Assembly (NCBI RefSeq): GCF_028416635.1
Contig: NZ_CP114013.1
Span: 5,208,001 to 5,272,000 of the forward strand
Source of the DNA: Baekduia alba
Lineage (GTDB): Bacteria; Actinomycetota; Thermoleophilia; Solirubrobacterales; Solirubrobacteraceae
Length of the DNA stretch: 64,000 bases
Direction: 5' to 3'
Program-made: the position numbers and the translations under genes
The notes under the pieces: generated by a model
The model's input: the letters and a program-made list of their open reading frames with translations, nothing else
Database searches by the model: none
What the model was told of the DNA's origin: nothing
Shown: positions 10,428-18,764 of the stretch, one piece after another
How the letters are laid out: each line of letters begins with the position of its first letter
Numbering within the stretch: position 1 is the first letter of the stretch

Positions 10428-11345
10428 ATGGACGCCGTCCGACGCCAGCCGAGCTCCGTCCGCTCGGCGCTCGCAGGAGCCCCCATCTCGTGGGGCGTAT
10501 GCGAGGTGCCCGGGTGGGGCGCGATGCTCCCGCCGGCGCGCGTGTTCGAGGAGATGGCGTCGCTCGGGCTGGGCGCGACCGAGCTCGGCCCGGTCGGCGA
10601 CTGGCTGCCGCTGGACGCCGCGGCGATCCGCCGCGCGACCGATGCCTATGACTTGCAGCTGGTCGGCGGGTTCGTGCCGCTGGCGCTGCACCGCGACGAC
10701 GCCACGACGGCCGCCGAGCTGGACCGGGCCCAGCGGATCGGCTCGGTCATGGCGCAGGCCGGGGCCGACACGTTCGTGGTGGCCTTGGTCGAGGACGACG
10801 CCTGGTCGGCGCCCGCCGCGCTCGACGAGGCGGCGTGGTGGCAGTTGGCCACGCACTTGGAGCAGCTGTCGCTGGTGGTCGCCGACCTCGGCATGACCGC
10901 GGTCGTGCACCCACACCAGGGCACGCTGATCGAGCGCGCCGAGGCGGTGGACAGGCTGGCGTCGTTGATCGACGTCGCGTGGTGCCTGGATCCCGGCCAC
11001 CTCGCGCTCGGCGGCTACGACCCGCTCGCGTTCGTGGAACGCTACGGCGCGCGCGTCCTGCACGTCCATCTCAAGGACATCGACTTGCGGGTCGCCGCGC
11101 GCCTGAACGCCGGCGAGCTGACGCTGATGGCCGCGGTCCAGGCCGGGCTGTTCGTGCCGCTCGGCACCGGCGACGCCGGCATCGCGGACGTCGTCGCCGC
11201 CCTCGACGCGCGCGGCTACGACCGCTGGATGGTCCTCGAGCAGGACTGCGCGATCGTCGGCCCCGAGCCGGCGCCCGGCGACGGCCCGGTCCTCGCCGTG
11301 GCCGAGAGCGTGCGGTTCCTGGCCGGGATGGAGGCGGCGCGATGA
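10428..11345 (+). CDS. Sugar phosphate isomerase/epimerase (IolE-like TIM barrel)
   Basis: 305 residues of the xylose-isomerase-like TIM barrel family. The start APISWGVCEVPGWG matches inosose dehydratase (IolE) relatives, and metal-site segments VHPHQGT, CLDPGHLALGG and HVHLKDID follow. IolE dehydrates 2-keto-myo-inositol; related enzymes isomerise other keto-sugars. I chose the ATG at 10428 because it sits 8 bases after the -10 box; the GTG at 10398 lies inside the promoter. It overlaps the oxidoreductase gene by ATGA. Confidence 0.82.
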   Translation: MDAVRRQPSSVRSALAGAPISWGVCEVPGWGAMLPPARVFEEMASLGLGATELGPVGDWLPLDAAAIRRATDAYDLQLVGGFVPLALHRDDATTAAELDRAQRIGSVMAQAGADTFVVALVEDDAWSAPAALDEAAWWQLATHLEQLSLVVADLGMTAVVHPHQGTLIERAEAVDRLASLIDVAWCLDPGHLALGGYDPLAFVERYGARVLHVHLKDIDLRVAARLNAGELTLMAAVQAGLFVPLGTGDAGIADVVAALDARGYDRWMVLEQDCAIVGPEPAPGDGPVLAVAESVRFLAGMEAAR

Positions 11346-12403
11346 GCGACGGCGCCGCCGTCCGCATCGGCATCCTGGGCCTCGGCCGGATCGGGACGCT
11401 GCACGCCGAGCTGCTCGCGCGGCGCGTCGCGGGCGCGCGCGTGACGCGCGTCTTCGACGTCGACGGCGCGCGGGCCGCCGCGGTCGGCGCCGCGCTGGAC
11501 GTCGTGGTCGCGGGCTCGGCGACGGCGCTGCTCGAGGCCGACGACGTCGACGCGGTCGCGATCTGCACGAGCACCGACACGCACGCCGCGCTGATCGAGG
11601 CGGCGGCGCGGGCCGGCAAGGCGATCTTCTGCGAGAAGCCGGTGTCGCTGGACCTCGCCGCGGTCGACGCGGCGCTCGACGCGGTCGTCGACGCGAGCCT
11701 GACCTTCCAGATCGGCTTCAACCGGCGCTTCGACCCCGCGCACGCGGCCGTGCGCCGGGCGGTCGCCGACGGCGTGGTCGGCGCGCCGCAGCTCGTGCGC
11801 GTCACCTCGCGCGACCCGGCGCCGCCGCCGCTGTCCTACGCCGCGACGTCCGGCGGCCTGTTCCTCGACATGACCATCCACGACTTCGACATGGCGCGGT
11901 TCGTGACCGGCAGCGAGGTCGTGCGCGTCAGCGCCTTCGGCGCCGCGCGCGTGGTCCCCGAGCTCGCCGAGCTGGGCGACGTCGACACCGCGGTCGTGGT
12001 CCTCGAGCACGCCGACGGCTGCCTGACGACGATCGACAACGCGCGCCAGGCGGCCTACGGCTACGACCAGCGCGTCGAGGTCCACGGCGCGCTCGGGATG
12101 GCGACGTCGGAGAACCCGCCCGCCCACACCGGCAGCGTCAGGACCGCGAACGGCACCGCGTCCTCCGTCCTGCCCCACTTCTTCCTCGAGCGCTACGCCG
12201 CCGCGTTCGCCGCCCAGTGGGACGCGTTCGTCGCGGCCTGCCGGGACGGCGGTCCCGGCTCCCCCGGCGTGGCCGACGCCCGTGCCCCGCTGGCCATCGG
12301 CCTGGCCGCGCTGCGGTCCCGGGCCGAGCGCCGCCCGGTCGACCTCGCCGAGGTCGATCCTCCCCCGCTGTCCCGACCCCTCACCACCTCCCCGACCCAG
12401 TAG
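11342..12403 (+). CDS. Gfo/Idh/MocA oxidoreductase (inositol 2-dehydrogenase-like)
   Basis: 353 residues. The NAD(P)-binding motif GILGLGRIG is at the N-terminus, the catalytic-region EKPVSLD follows near residue 100, and GGLFLDMTIHDFDMARF is the conserved segment of IolG-type dehydrogenases. It probably oxidises a cyclitol or sugar to the keto form used by the IolE-like enzyme translated just before it. Both lie divergent to the sugar ABC operon and share its operator region, so they are likely co-regulated with it. Confidence 0.87.
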   Translation: MSDGAAVRIGILGLGRIGTLHAELLARRVAGARVTRVFDVDGARAAAVGAALDVVVAGSATALLEADDVDAVAICTSTDTHAALIEAAARAGKAIFCEKPVSLDLAAVDAALDAVVDASLTFQIGFNRRFDPAHAAVRRAVADGVVGAPQLVRVTSRDPAPPPLSYAATSGGLFLDMTIHDFDMARFVTGSEVVRVSAFGAARVVPELAELGDVDTAVVVLEHADGCLTTIDNARQAAYGYDQRVEVHGALGMATSENPPAHTGSVRTANGTASSVLPHFFLERYAAAFAAQWDAFVAACRDGGPGSPGVADARAPLAIGLAALRSRAERRPVDLAEVDPPPLSRPLTTSPTQ

Positions 12404-12468
12404 GGCCGGTGCCGCCCGCGCCATCCCCCGCGAGCGGCGCCGGCCGGGCACTACCGTGCGGAGCCCGC

Positions 12469-13509
12469 ATGGCCCGCACCCCCGCACCCGCTCCGCCCAC
12501 GTCCTCGATGCCCACGGGGCTGGACACGCGGACGCTCGTGCGGCGCGCCGCGCAGGCCGCCGCGCTGCTGTTGGTGTTGGTGCTCGTCGCGGTCCTGGCC
12601 CCCGGGCTCGGCGAGGTCCGCGACCGGCTCAGCGGCGCGTCACCCGGCTGGCTCGCGCTCGCCGTCGTCTTCGAGGTCCTGTCCTCGTTGTCCTACGTGG
12701 TGATGTTCCGGCCGGTGTTCTGCTCGCTGATGAGCTGGCGCTCGGCGGCCGAGGTGGGGCTCTCGGAGGTCGGCATGGGCTCGATCGTGCCGGCGTCGGG
12801 CGCCGGCGGCGTCGCGCTCGGCGCGTGGGTCCTCTCGCGCGCGGGCATGAAGCCGGAGACGATCGCGCGCCGCTCCGTCGCGTTCCTGTTGTTGAAGTCC
12901 TCGGTGAACTTCGCGGCGGTCGTCGTGGTCGGGCTGCTGGCCTTCGTCGGCGTCGTCGGGCCGTCGGAGTCGGCGTGGCTGACGCTCTTCCCGGCGGTGC
13001 TGGCGACGTTGATCATCGGGTTGGTCGCGCTGATCCCGCGGATTCCCGAAGGGCCGCCGGCACGTGACGACGACGGCCGCGCGCGCAAGCTGTGGATCGG
13101 GGCGCGCGCCGCGATCGTCACGGGCACCGCCGAGGCCGGTGTGCTGCTGCGCCGCCACGACCCGTGGCTGCTCGCCGGGATCGTCGGCTACTGGGCGTGG
13201 GACAACCTCGCGCTGTGGGCGACCTTCCACGCCGTCGGGCTGGCGCCCGGCGTGAGCGTCATCCTGTTGGGGTACTTGATCGGCCAGATCGGCGGGCTGC
13301 TGCCGATCCCGGGCGGCATCGGCGGGATCGACGGCGGCCTGATCGGGACGCTCGTCGTCTACGGCGCGCCCGCCTCGACCGCGACCGCCGCGGTGCTGGC
13401 CTACCGGTTGATCCTGTTCTGGGTCCCGCTGCTCATGGGCGCGGTCGCGTTCGCCTCGCTGCGCCGCTCGATGGCGCAGCCGGCGGGCTTCATCCCCTGC
13501 GCCGAGTAG
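12469..13509 (+). CDS. YbhN/AglD-like flippase-type membrane protein (lysylphosphatidylglycerol synthase TM family)
   Basis: 346 residues with about eight membrane helices. The LPIPGGIGGIDGGLIGTLVVYG segment (central IPGGIGGIDGG) is the characteristic motif of the UPF0104/lysylphosphatidylglycerol synthase transmembrane family, whose members move or anchor lipid-linked molecules. There is no soluble MprF-like synthase domain. The ATG lies 11 bases after a TACCGT box (12452-12457) and lacks a ribosome site, pointing to a leaderless transcript. It converges on the next gene with an 12-base gap. Confidence 0.8.
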   Translation: MARTPAPAPPTSSMPTGLDTRTLVRRAAQAAALLLVLVLVAVLAPGLGEVRDRLSGASPGWLALAVVFEVLSSLSYVVMFRPVFCSLMSWRSAAEVGLSEVGMGSIVPASGAGGVALGAWVLSRAGMKPETIARRSVAFLLLKSSVNFAAVVVVGLLAFVGVVGPSESAWLTLFPAVLATLIIGLVALIPRIPEGPPARDDDGRARKLWIGARAAIVTGTAEAGVLLRRHDPWLLAGIVGYWAWDNLALWATFHAVGLAPGVSVILLGYLIGQIGGLLPIPGGIGGIDGGLIGTLVVYGAPASTATAAVLAYRLILFWVPLLMGAVAFASLRRSMAQPAGFIPCAE

Positions 13510-13521
13510 GCGGGCGCGCGC

Positions 13522-14643
13522 TCAGCCGGGCTGCAGGACCACCTGGACCAGGGTCTCGTAGCCCTGGTGCGTGATCGGCGTCCAGACGGCGCCGGCGTTC
13601 TGGCTGTCGCCGTCGGACGTGTGCGAGAAGGTGGTGGCGCCGGCCTGCGGCGCGAACCAGACGTAGGCGTCGCGGGTGGTTGTCCCGGAGTTGTCCACCG
13701 TGACGATGTCGCCCTTCTGGACCTTGCAGCACGCGAAGCTGAGGCTCGACGTCGCGTAGGTGTGGACGCCGGCGTCGTGCGCCGGCAGCGGGTAGACGGG
13801 GTTGGTGGTCGTGACGACCGTGACCGTGCCGTTGCCCGACGGGCGGACGACCGAGAAGCGCAGCGGCAGGTCGATCGGGCTGTCGCCGGTCTTCACGCGG
13901 AACGTCGTGATCGTGCCGTCGGCCGGGACCGTGAGCGCGGCGGTCCAGAACTCCGTGTCCTCGGGGTCGAAGGTCGCCGGGAGCGCCGTCGGGGTCCCGC
14001 CGAGGTCGCTGCCGAACGTGATCGGGTCCTTGGCCGGCGCGAGCGTCTTGGCGCGGCGCAGGAGCCGCTTGGCGCAGGACAGCGCGCCGGAGCGCCGGCC
14101 GGCCTCGACCTTGACGTCGATGCACTCGATGTCGTCGTAGACGTCGGCGAAGGCGATGCCGTGGAGCGTGGCGCCACCGAAGCGCTTGGCGACCATCCGG
14201 GACTGGAGCTTGCGCAGCGCGGTCGCCTTCGCGCCGTAGGCGCGGCCGGCGGAGGCGCGCGCGGCGACGGCGGCGAGCGCGTTCTTGATGGTCTTGGTGT
14301 CGACCCCGGCGACACCGGCCAGGCACCTGCCGGCCGCGGCCATCCGGGCCTTCACGGCGCGCTTGGCCTTCGTGTTGCGCGCCTTCTGGACGTTGAGCGA
14401 GACGCAGTCCAGGCCGGCGATGGCCTGCGCGGCGTCGACCCCGTCGACCTGGTCGCCGAACGCGGCGGCGATCAGCTTGGCCTTGCCGGCGTGGATCGCC
14501 GCAGGACCGGCGCTGGGGTTCCCGAGCTGGGCGACGAGGCCGCCGACGCCGGCCTTGAAGTCGTCAGCGGTGCCGGAGCCGGCGGCCGAGGCGGGGCCGG
14601 CGGCGAGCAGGCTCGCGAGGAACGCGAGGGCGAGGAGGCGCAT
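13522..14643 (-). CDS. Secreted protein of unknown function
   Basis: 373 residues. A clear signal peptide ends near residue 20 (ASAAG). The first half is Ala/Lys-rich and helical (RNTKAKRAVKARMAAAG), and the second half is beta-rich with an ITTFRVKTGDSPIDLPLRFSV-like carbohydrate-binding style segment and cysteines in FACCKVQKGD. I do not recognise the family. The length, codon pattern and signal peptide support a real gene. It is convergent with the flippase-type gene. Confidence 0.75.
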   Translation of the reverse strand: MRLLALAFLASLLAAGPASAAGSGTADDFKAGVGGLVAQLGNPSAGPAAIHAGKAKLIAAAFGDQVDGVDAAQAIAGLDCVSLNVQKARNTKAKRAVKARMAAAGRCLAGVAGVDTKTIKNALAAVAARASAGRAYGAKATALRKLQSRMVAKRFGGATLHGIAFADVYDDIECIDVKVEAGRRSGALSCAKRLLRRAKTLAPAKDPITFGSDLGGTPTALPATFDPEDTEFWTAALTVPADGTITTFRVKTGDSPIDLPLRFSVVRPSGNGTVTVVTTTNPVYPLPAHDAGVHTYATSSLSFACCKVQKGDIVTVDNSGTTTRDAYVWFAPQAGATTFSHTSDGDSQNAGAVWTPITHQGYETLVQVVLQPG

Positions 14644-14692
14644 GGCCGCGCATCATCTTGATCGGGCAGCGCGGAGGCAAGCCCATTGCCGC

Positions 14693-15313
14693 CTACCGCT
14701 CCACCACCGCGACGCCGGCGATGTGCGGAACCGCGCTGACCGAGAAGCGACGCTCGGCGTCGAACGCGAACCCGGCGGCGGCGATCGCGGCGCGCGTGTC
14801 GCACGTGAGGTGGCAGCCGGCGGCGAGCTTGGGCCAGATGCCGCTGCGGTCCAGCCCGCGCTGGACAGCCAGGCCGGCGCGCGACTCCGCGACGACGTGC
14901 TCGTAGAACACGAGCGCGCCGCCGGGGCGCAGCACGCGCCGGACCTCCGCCAGCGCCGCGGCCTGGTCGGCCACCGAGCAGAGCACGAGGCACGCGACGA
15001 CGGCGTCGAGCGACGCGTCGGCGGCGGGCAGCCGCTCGGCGGTCCCGTCGACGACCCGGATCGGGACCGGCACGCCGGGCGCGGCCGCCGCGGCGACCGC
15101 CCGCTCCCGCAGGTTCGGCTCCGGCTCGACGGCGAGGACCGACGCGACCGTCGCCGGGTAGTGCGGGAAGTTGAGGCCGTCGCCCGCGCCGACCTCCAGC
15201 ACGTCGCCGGTGAGTCCGGCCAGCAGCTCCCGCCGATCGCGCCGCGACATCGCCCGCGGGCCGGCGACCGCCCAGAAGCGGGCGAACACGGGGTGAGCGG
15301 TGGGCGCGCACAT
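14693..15313 (-). CDS. Class I SAM-dependent methyltransferase
   Basis: 206 residues with motif I VLEVGAGDGLNFPHY and a post-II LRPGGALVFYEHV segment, as in UbiE/COQ5-like methyltransferases. The ATG at 15313 is 7 bases downstream of a TAGCGT -10 element (15326-15321 on this strand) and has no ribosome site, so the message is probably leaderless. The methyl acceptor is unknown. Confidence 0.87.
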   Translation of the reverse strand: MCAPTAHPVFARFWAVAGPRAMSRRDRRELLAGLTGDVLEVGAGDGLNFPHYPATVASVLAVEPEPNLRERAVAAAAAPGVPVPIRVVDGTAERLPAADASLDAVVACLVLCSVADQAAALAEVRRVLRPGGALVFYEHVVAESRAGLAVQRGLDRSGIWPKLAAGCHLTCDTRAAIAAAGFAFDAERRFSVSAVPHIAGVAVVER

Positions 15314-15341
15314 GCCGACGACGCTACCCGACGCGGCGCGG

Positions 15342-15614
15342 TCAGCCGCGCCGGTTGGTCCGCCCCGTGCCGGCGTAGCCGGCCAGCTCGACGAGGAACG
15401 CGAGCGCGACCCACAGCCAGCGGCCGTTCCCGAGCTGGATGACCGGGGAGTAGGCGAGCACGTAGACCAGCGTCGTGAACGGCAGGAAGAAGAGGCCGAG
15501 CAGCGGCAGGATCCACGGGCCGAACGCGCGGTCGACCAGGTTGGTGGTCAACCAGACGACGACGAGCGCGACACGGGGGAAGAAGCCCGCGACGATGGCG
15601 AACAGGCAGCCCAT
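15342..15614 (-). CDS. Small membrane protein, conserved hypothetical type
   Basis: 90 residues with two or three membrane helices (MGCLFAIVAGFFPRVALVV; GPWILPLLGLFFLPFTTLVY; WLWVALAFLVEL). Similar short proteins are common in actinobacteria, but no function is known to me. A GGGGAGGG ribosome site sits just before the ATG. It stands alone between the methyltransferase and the broken ZIP gene. Confidence 0.7.
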   Translation of the reverse strand: MGCLFAIVAGFFPRVALVVVWLTTNLVDRAFGPWILPLLGLFFLPFTTLVYVLAYSPVIQLGNGRWLWVALAFLVELAGYAGTGRTNRRG

Positions 15615-15671
15615 GGACCGACCCTCCCCGACCGCGGCGGCGACCGCATCACCCGACCTGGGTGAACGGCC

Positions 15672-15993
15672 TCAGGCGACGGCGAGCACGCCCGCGGCGA
15701 GGTAGCCGAGCACGGTGAGCAGGCCCACGGTCCGGCCGCCGTGCTCGAAGGCCTCGGGCATCATCGAGTCGGCGAGCATCGACCAGGAAGGCGACGCCGA
15801 TCCCGGCCGCGTGCCGGAGGCTCGACGCCGGCACGAGCTCGTAGGCCACGGCGCTCAGCAGCGCGCCGGCGCCGAAGCCCATCACCTGCCCGGTCAGCCG
15901 CCGGCGCTCGCGCAGCGGCCCGGCCAGCGCCTGGCCGAGGTAGAGCGCAGCTGACGACAACCCGCCCCACAGCAACGCCGACCAGACGGTCAC
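15672..15993 (-). pseudogene. ZIP-family metal transporter with internal deletion and frameshift
   Basis: The first 70 codons (WGGLSSAALYLGQALAG; MGFGAGALLSAVAYELVP) match the N-terminus of ZIP/ZupT-like transporters. At about 15784 the frame changes, and the other frame reads SMLADSMMPEAFEHGG then VGLLTVLGYLAAGVLAVA and stops at 15672, which is the C-terminus of the same family. Roughly 150 residues of helices 3-7, including the metal-binding His pairs, are missing. The two remaining ends cannot transport metal. Transcription is on the minus strand with no partner genes. Confidence 0.75.
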
Positions 15994-16118
15994 GCCCCGC
16001 AGCTTGCGCGGCGCCGGGGTGAGCGCGGCTCACCCGCCGAGGATGACGGCCGCGCCGCGACGGACGGCGCGTGCCGGCGTCGGCCCGGGACGGGTGTGAC
16101 ACCATCGGCGGCGACGTC

Positions 16119-16445
16119 ATGGAGAACCGGCGTGCCGACCCTCGCGTTCCCGTCGTCCTCGACGTCCACCTCGGGCGCAAGGTCGGCAACGAGGTGCTCG
16201 CGCACACCCGCGACCTCAGCAGCCACGGCGCGCAGGTCGTCAGCGATCGGCCGCTGCGGGTCGACGAGCAGCTGACGTTCGACGTCGAGCTGCCGTCGAC
16301 CCACGCGCACCTGCGCGTGCTCGCCCGCGTCCTGCGCCACCAGCAGGACAAGACGTATGCCTTGCGCTTCGAGCAGCTCGACGCGGCGGCGCACACGGTG
16401 ATCGACGACCTGCTGAGGGCGATCGCCGCGGCGCCCGCGCGCTAG
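16119..16445 (+). CDS. PilZ-domain cyclic-di-GMP receptor protein
   Basis: 108 residues, a stand-alone PilZ domain. The RxxxR motif appears as ENRRADPRVPV and the D/NxSxxG motif as TRDLSSHGAQV, the two elements that grip cyclic-di-GMP. The ATG at 16119 puts the first motif at the extreme N-terminus as in other single-domain PilZ proteins. It could respond to the GGDEF/HD-GYP protein encoded at 49 kb, an inference only. Confidence 0.83.
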   Translation: MENRRADPRVPVVLDVHLGRKVGNEVLAHTRDLSSHGAQVVSDRPLRVDEQLTFDVELPSTHAHLRVLARVLRHQQDKTYALRFEQLDAAAHTVIDDLLRAIAAAPAR

Positions 16446-16469
16446 TCGCGATGCTTCTGCATCACGACG

Positions 16470-17456
16470 CTAGCCGACCCGCACCACCTGCTTGCCCGCC
16501 CCGCTGCCCTCGGCCAGCCCCTGCTGCGCGGTGGCCGTGGCGTCCAGCCCGGCGAGCTCGGTGACGTCGACCGTCAGCGCGCCGCGCTCGAGGTCGGCGA
16601 GGACGGTGGTGAGCGCCCGCGCGACGCGCTCGGGTGCGCCGGCCGACAGGCGCGAGATGCTGAAGGCGCCGATCGACAGGTTGCCGCCGAACAGGCGCCC
16701 GGCGGGCGGGAGCGGGTCCATGGCCGCGCCGCCGGCGTTGCCGAACAGGACGATGCGCGCGCCCGGCGCGGCGACCTCGAGGTCGACGTCGAGCAGCCGC
16801 GTGCCCTGCGGGTCGAGGATGACGTCGACGCCGCGCCCGTCGGTCTGCTCGAGGATCGCGGCCGCGAGATCCGCGCCGCGGCCCAGGACCACGTCGTAGC
16901 CGGCGCGCTCGCCCGCGGCGATGCGGTCCGGACCCCCGACGGTCCCGACGATCCGGCCGGCGCCCGACACCCGGGCCTGCCGGGCCAGCGCCTGGCCGAC
17001 GCCCCCGGCGGCGGAGTGGACGAGCAGCGTCTCGCCCGGCCGCAGGCGCCCGGCGTCGCCGAGCAGCAGCGCCGCCGTGGTCAGGACGGCGGGCGCCGCG
17101 GCCGCCTCGGCGTCGCCGACGCCCTCCGGGATCGCGACCGTCAAGGCGCTCCGGGCCACGGCGACCTCGGCCAGGCCGCCCGAACCGGTGAACGCCGCCA
17201 CGCGCGTGCCGGGCGGCGGCCCGTCGACGCCCGGGCCCAGCGCGCGCACGGTCCCGGCCACCTCGAGGCCCGGGACGAACGGCCACGCGTCGGCGTAGCC
17301 CGGGTCGCCGCGGCGCGCCATGACGTCGATGAAGTTGACGCCGGCGTGGTGGACGTCGATCGTCAGCTCGCCCGGACCGGGCTCCGGGACCGGGAGGTCG
17401 GCGACGCGCGTCGTCGAGCCGTCCGGCGCCGGGGCGTCGAAGACGACGGCGCGCAT
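16470..17456 (-). CDS. Zinc-independent quinone oxidoreductase (MDR family)
   Basis: 328 residues. The GroES-like N-terminal half (VHHAGVNFIDVMARRG) and the Rossmann half with HSAAGGVGQALARQA mark an NADPH:quinone oxidoreductase of the medium-chain reductase family without the structural-zinc cysteines. The ATG at 17456 overlaps the cupin stop; a GTG three bases earlier is also possible. It forms a two-gene unit with the cupin, divergent from the GntR gene. Confidence 0.88.
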   Translation of the reverse strand: MRAVVFDAPAPDGSTTRVADLPVPEPGPGELTIDVHHAGVNFIDVMARRGDPGYADAWPFVPGLEVAGTVRALGPGVDGPPPGTRVAAFTGSGGLAEVAVARSALTVAIPEGVGDAEAAAAPAVLTTAALLLGDAGRLRPGETLLVHSAAGGVGQALARQARVSGAGRIVGTVGGPDRIAAGERAGYDVVLGRGADLAAAILEQTDGRGVDVILDPQGTRLLDVDLEVAAPGARIVLFGNAGGAAMDPLPPAGRLFGGNLSIGAFSISRLSAGAPERVARALTTVLADLERGALTVDVTELAGLDATATAQQGLAEGSGAGKQVVRVG

Positions 17457-17929
17457 CACGCGGCCACCGCCGGCGCGAGCGCCTCGACGCGCGCGACGAA
17501 CTCGGCGGGCAGCTCGACGTCGACGTTGACCGCGCCGCCGCCGGTCGCGACCTCCGCCTCGTCGAAGAGGGCGACGGCGATCGGCGCGATCCCCGGGTCG
17601 CCCTGCAGGCCGGGCGCGTGCACCTCGATCAGGACGCAGGGCTCGTCAGCGCGGTTCCAGGACCAGTGGATCGCCCCGGCCGGGATGCGCAGCACGTCGC
17701 CGGGGTGGAGCAGGTAGGCGCGCTCGTCGCAGTAGACGTGCAGCTCGCCGGACTGCAGGAGGTTGAGCTGCTCGCAGTCGTGGGTGTGGGGCCGCGAGTG
17801 GTAGCCGCCGGGACGCTCGGCGACCATCAGGCTCGCCTCGTGCCCGTGCACCAGCGTCGTGGTGAAGGCGGTCGTGCCCATGTCGACCGTGCCGACGGGA
17901 AGCTCTGCGGCGCTGCGGTACAAGCTCAT
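17456..17929 (-). CDS. Cupin-domain protein
   Basis: 157 residues with the double cupin motif: HSRPHTHDCEQLNLLQSGE supplies metal-binding His residues, followed by PGDVLRIPAGAIHWSW. The ATG at 17929 has a GGAGGA ribosome site 5 bases ahead. The gene is divergent from the GntR regulator and shares its 121-base control region. It may be a dioxygenase, isomerase or ligand-binding cupin of a catabolic pathway. Confidence 0.85.
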   Translation of the reverse strand: MSLYRSAAELPVGTVDMGTTAFTTTLVHGHEASLMVAERPGGYHSRPHTHDCEQLNLLQSGELHVYCDERAYLLHPGDVLRIPAGAIHWSWNRADEPCVLIEVHAPGLQGDPGIAPIAVALFDEAEVATGGGAVNVDVELPAEFVARVEALAPAVAA

Positions 17930-17958
17930 CGAAGTCCTCCTGGATGACGAGGGGTTGG

Positions 17959-18021
17959 TTGACACGGGAGCGGTGTCGTGGCTATCGTAGCAATTGGTCG
18001 GGCCACCGGGCCACCCAACCA
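17959..18021 (+). promoter_or_regulatory. GntR promoter with overlapping operator
   Basis: TTGACA (17959-17964) and TATCGT (17983-17988) are 18 bases apart. The start point falls in an inverted repeat with arms TGGTCGGG (17995-18002) and CCCAACCA (18014-18021), a likely autoregulatory operator. The -10 box lies in the palindrome GCTATCGTAGC, so the opposite strand reads TACGAT and may drive the cupin gene. Confidence 0.65.
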
Positions 18022-18050
18022 TTAGGCCGATCCGTCAGACTTGGAGACCC

Positions 18051-18764
18051 ATGAGCGACCTCTTCATCGAGATCCCGCGGACCTCGACGCCCCAGGCGAT
18101 CGAGGACCAGATCAGAGGCCTGATCGTCAGCCGCCAGCTGGTGGCGGGCGAGGCCCTGCCGCCCGAGCGCGCCTTCGCCGCGCGGCTGGGCGTGAGCCGC
18201 TCGACGCTGCGCGAGGCGCTCCGCGCGCTGACCGAGCAGGGCATCGTCGCCGCGCGCCAGGGCTCGGGCTGGGTGGTCCAGCCCAACCAGGAGGTGGCCG
18301 CGGGCAACCTCGCCGTGTACTTCCGGCTGGAGGACGTCACCTTCGAGCAGGTCTTCGAGGCGCGCATGGCCAACGAGCCGGCGATCGCCCGCCTGGCGGC
18401 GCTGCGGCGCACCGACGCCGAGCTCGACGCGATCGTGGCGGCCCGCGCGGCGATGGACGCGCCGGCCACGCCCGCCGCCTTCCTGGCGGCCGATACCCAC
18501 TTCCACGCGCTCATCGCCACCGCCGCGCACAACGTCCTGCTGTCCTTCCAGATGACGCCGACGATGTCGCTGCTGGAGGAGCCGCGCCTGGCGGTCGTGA
18601 CCGGCGACGGCAGCGCGACGAGCCAGGCCGAGCACGGCCGGATCGTCGCGGCGATCCGCGCGCAGGACGGCGACGCCGCCGAGCAGGCGATGCGCGACCA
18701 CATCGCCTCCTTCGCCCGGCGTGGCGTCGCGACCCTGGAGAGCCAGAAGGAGCCAGAGCGATGA
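18051..18764 (+). CDS. GntR/FadR-family transcriptional regulator
   Basis: 237 residues. An N-terminal winged helix (LPPERAFAARLGVSRSTLREALRAL) is joined to an FCD-type helical ligand domain (residues about 85-225) with metal-site histidines in ADTHFHALIATAAHN and DHIASFARRG. FadR-type regulators usually sense a carboxylate substrate or product. It is the first gene of a five-gene rightward operon for a symporter and hydrolase, and the operator in front of it implies autoregulation. Confidence 0.9.
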   Translation: MSDLFIEIPRTSTPQAIEDQIRGLIVSRQLVAGEALPPERAFAARLGVSRSTLREALRALTEQGIVAARQGSGWVVQPNQEVAAGNLAVYFRLEDVTFEQVFEARMANEPAIARLAALRRTDAELDAIVAARAAMDAPATPAAFLAADTHFHALIATAAHNVLLSFQMTPTMSLLEEPRLAVVTGDGSATSQAEHGRIVAAIRAQDGDAAEQAMRDHIASFARRGVATLESQKEPER

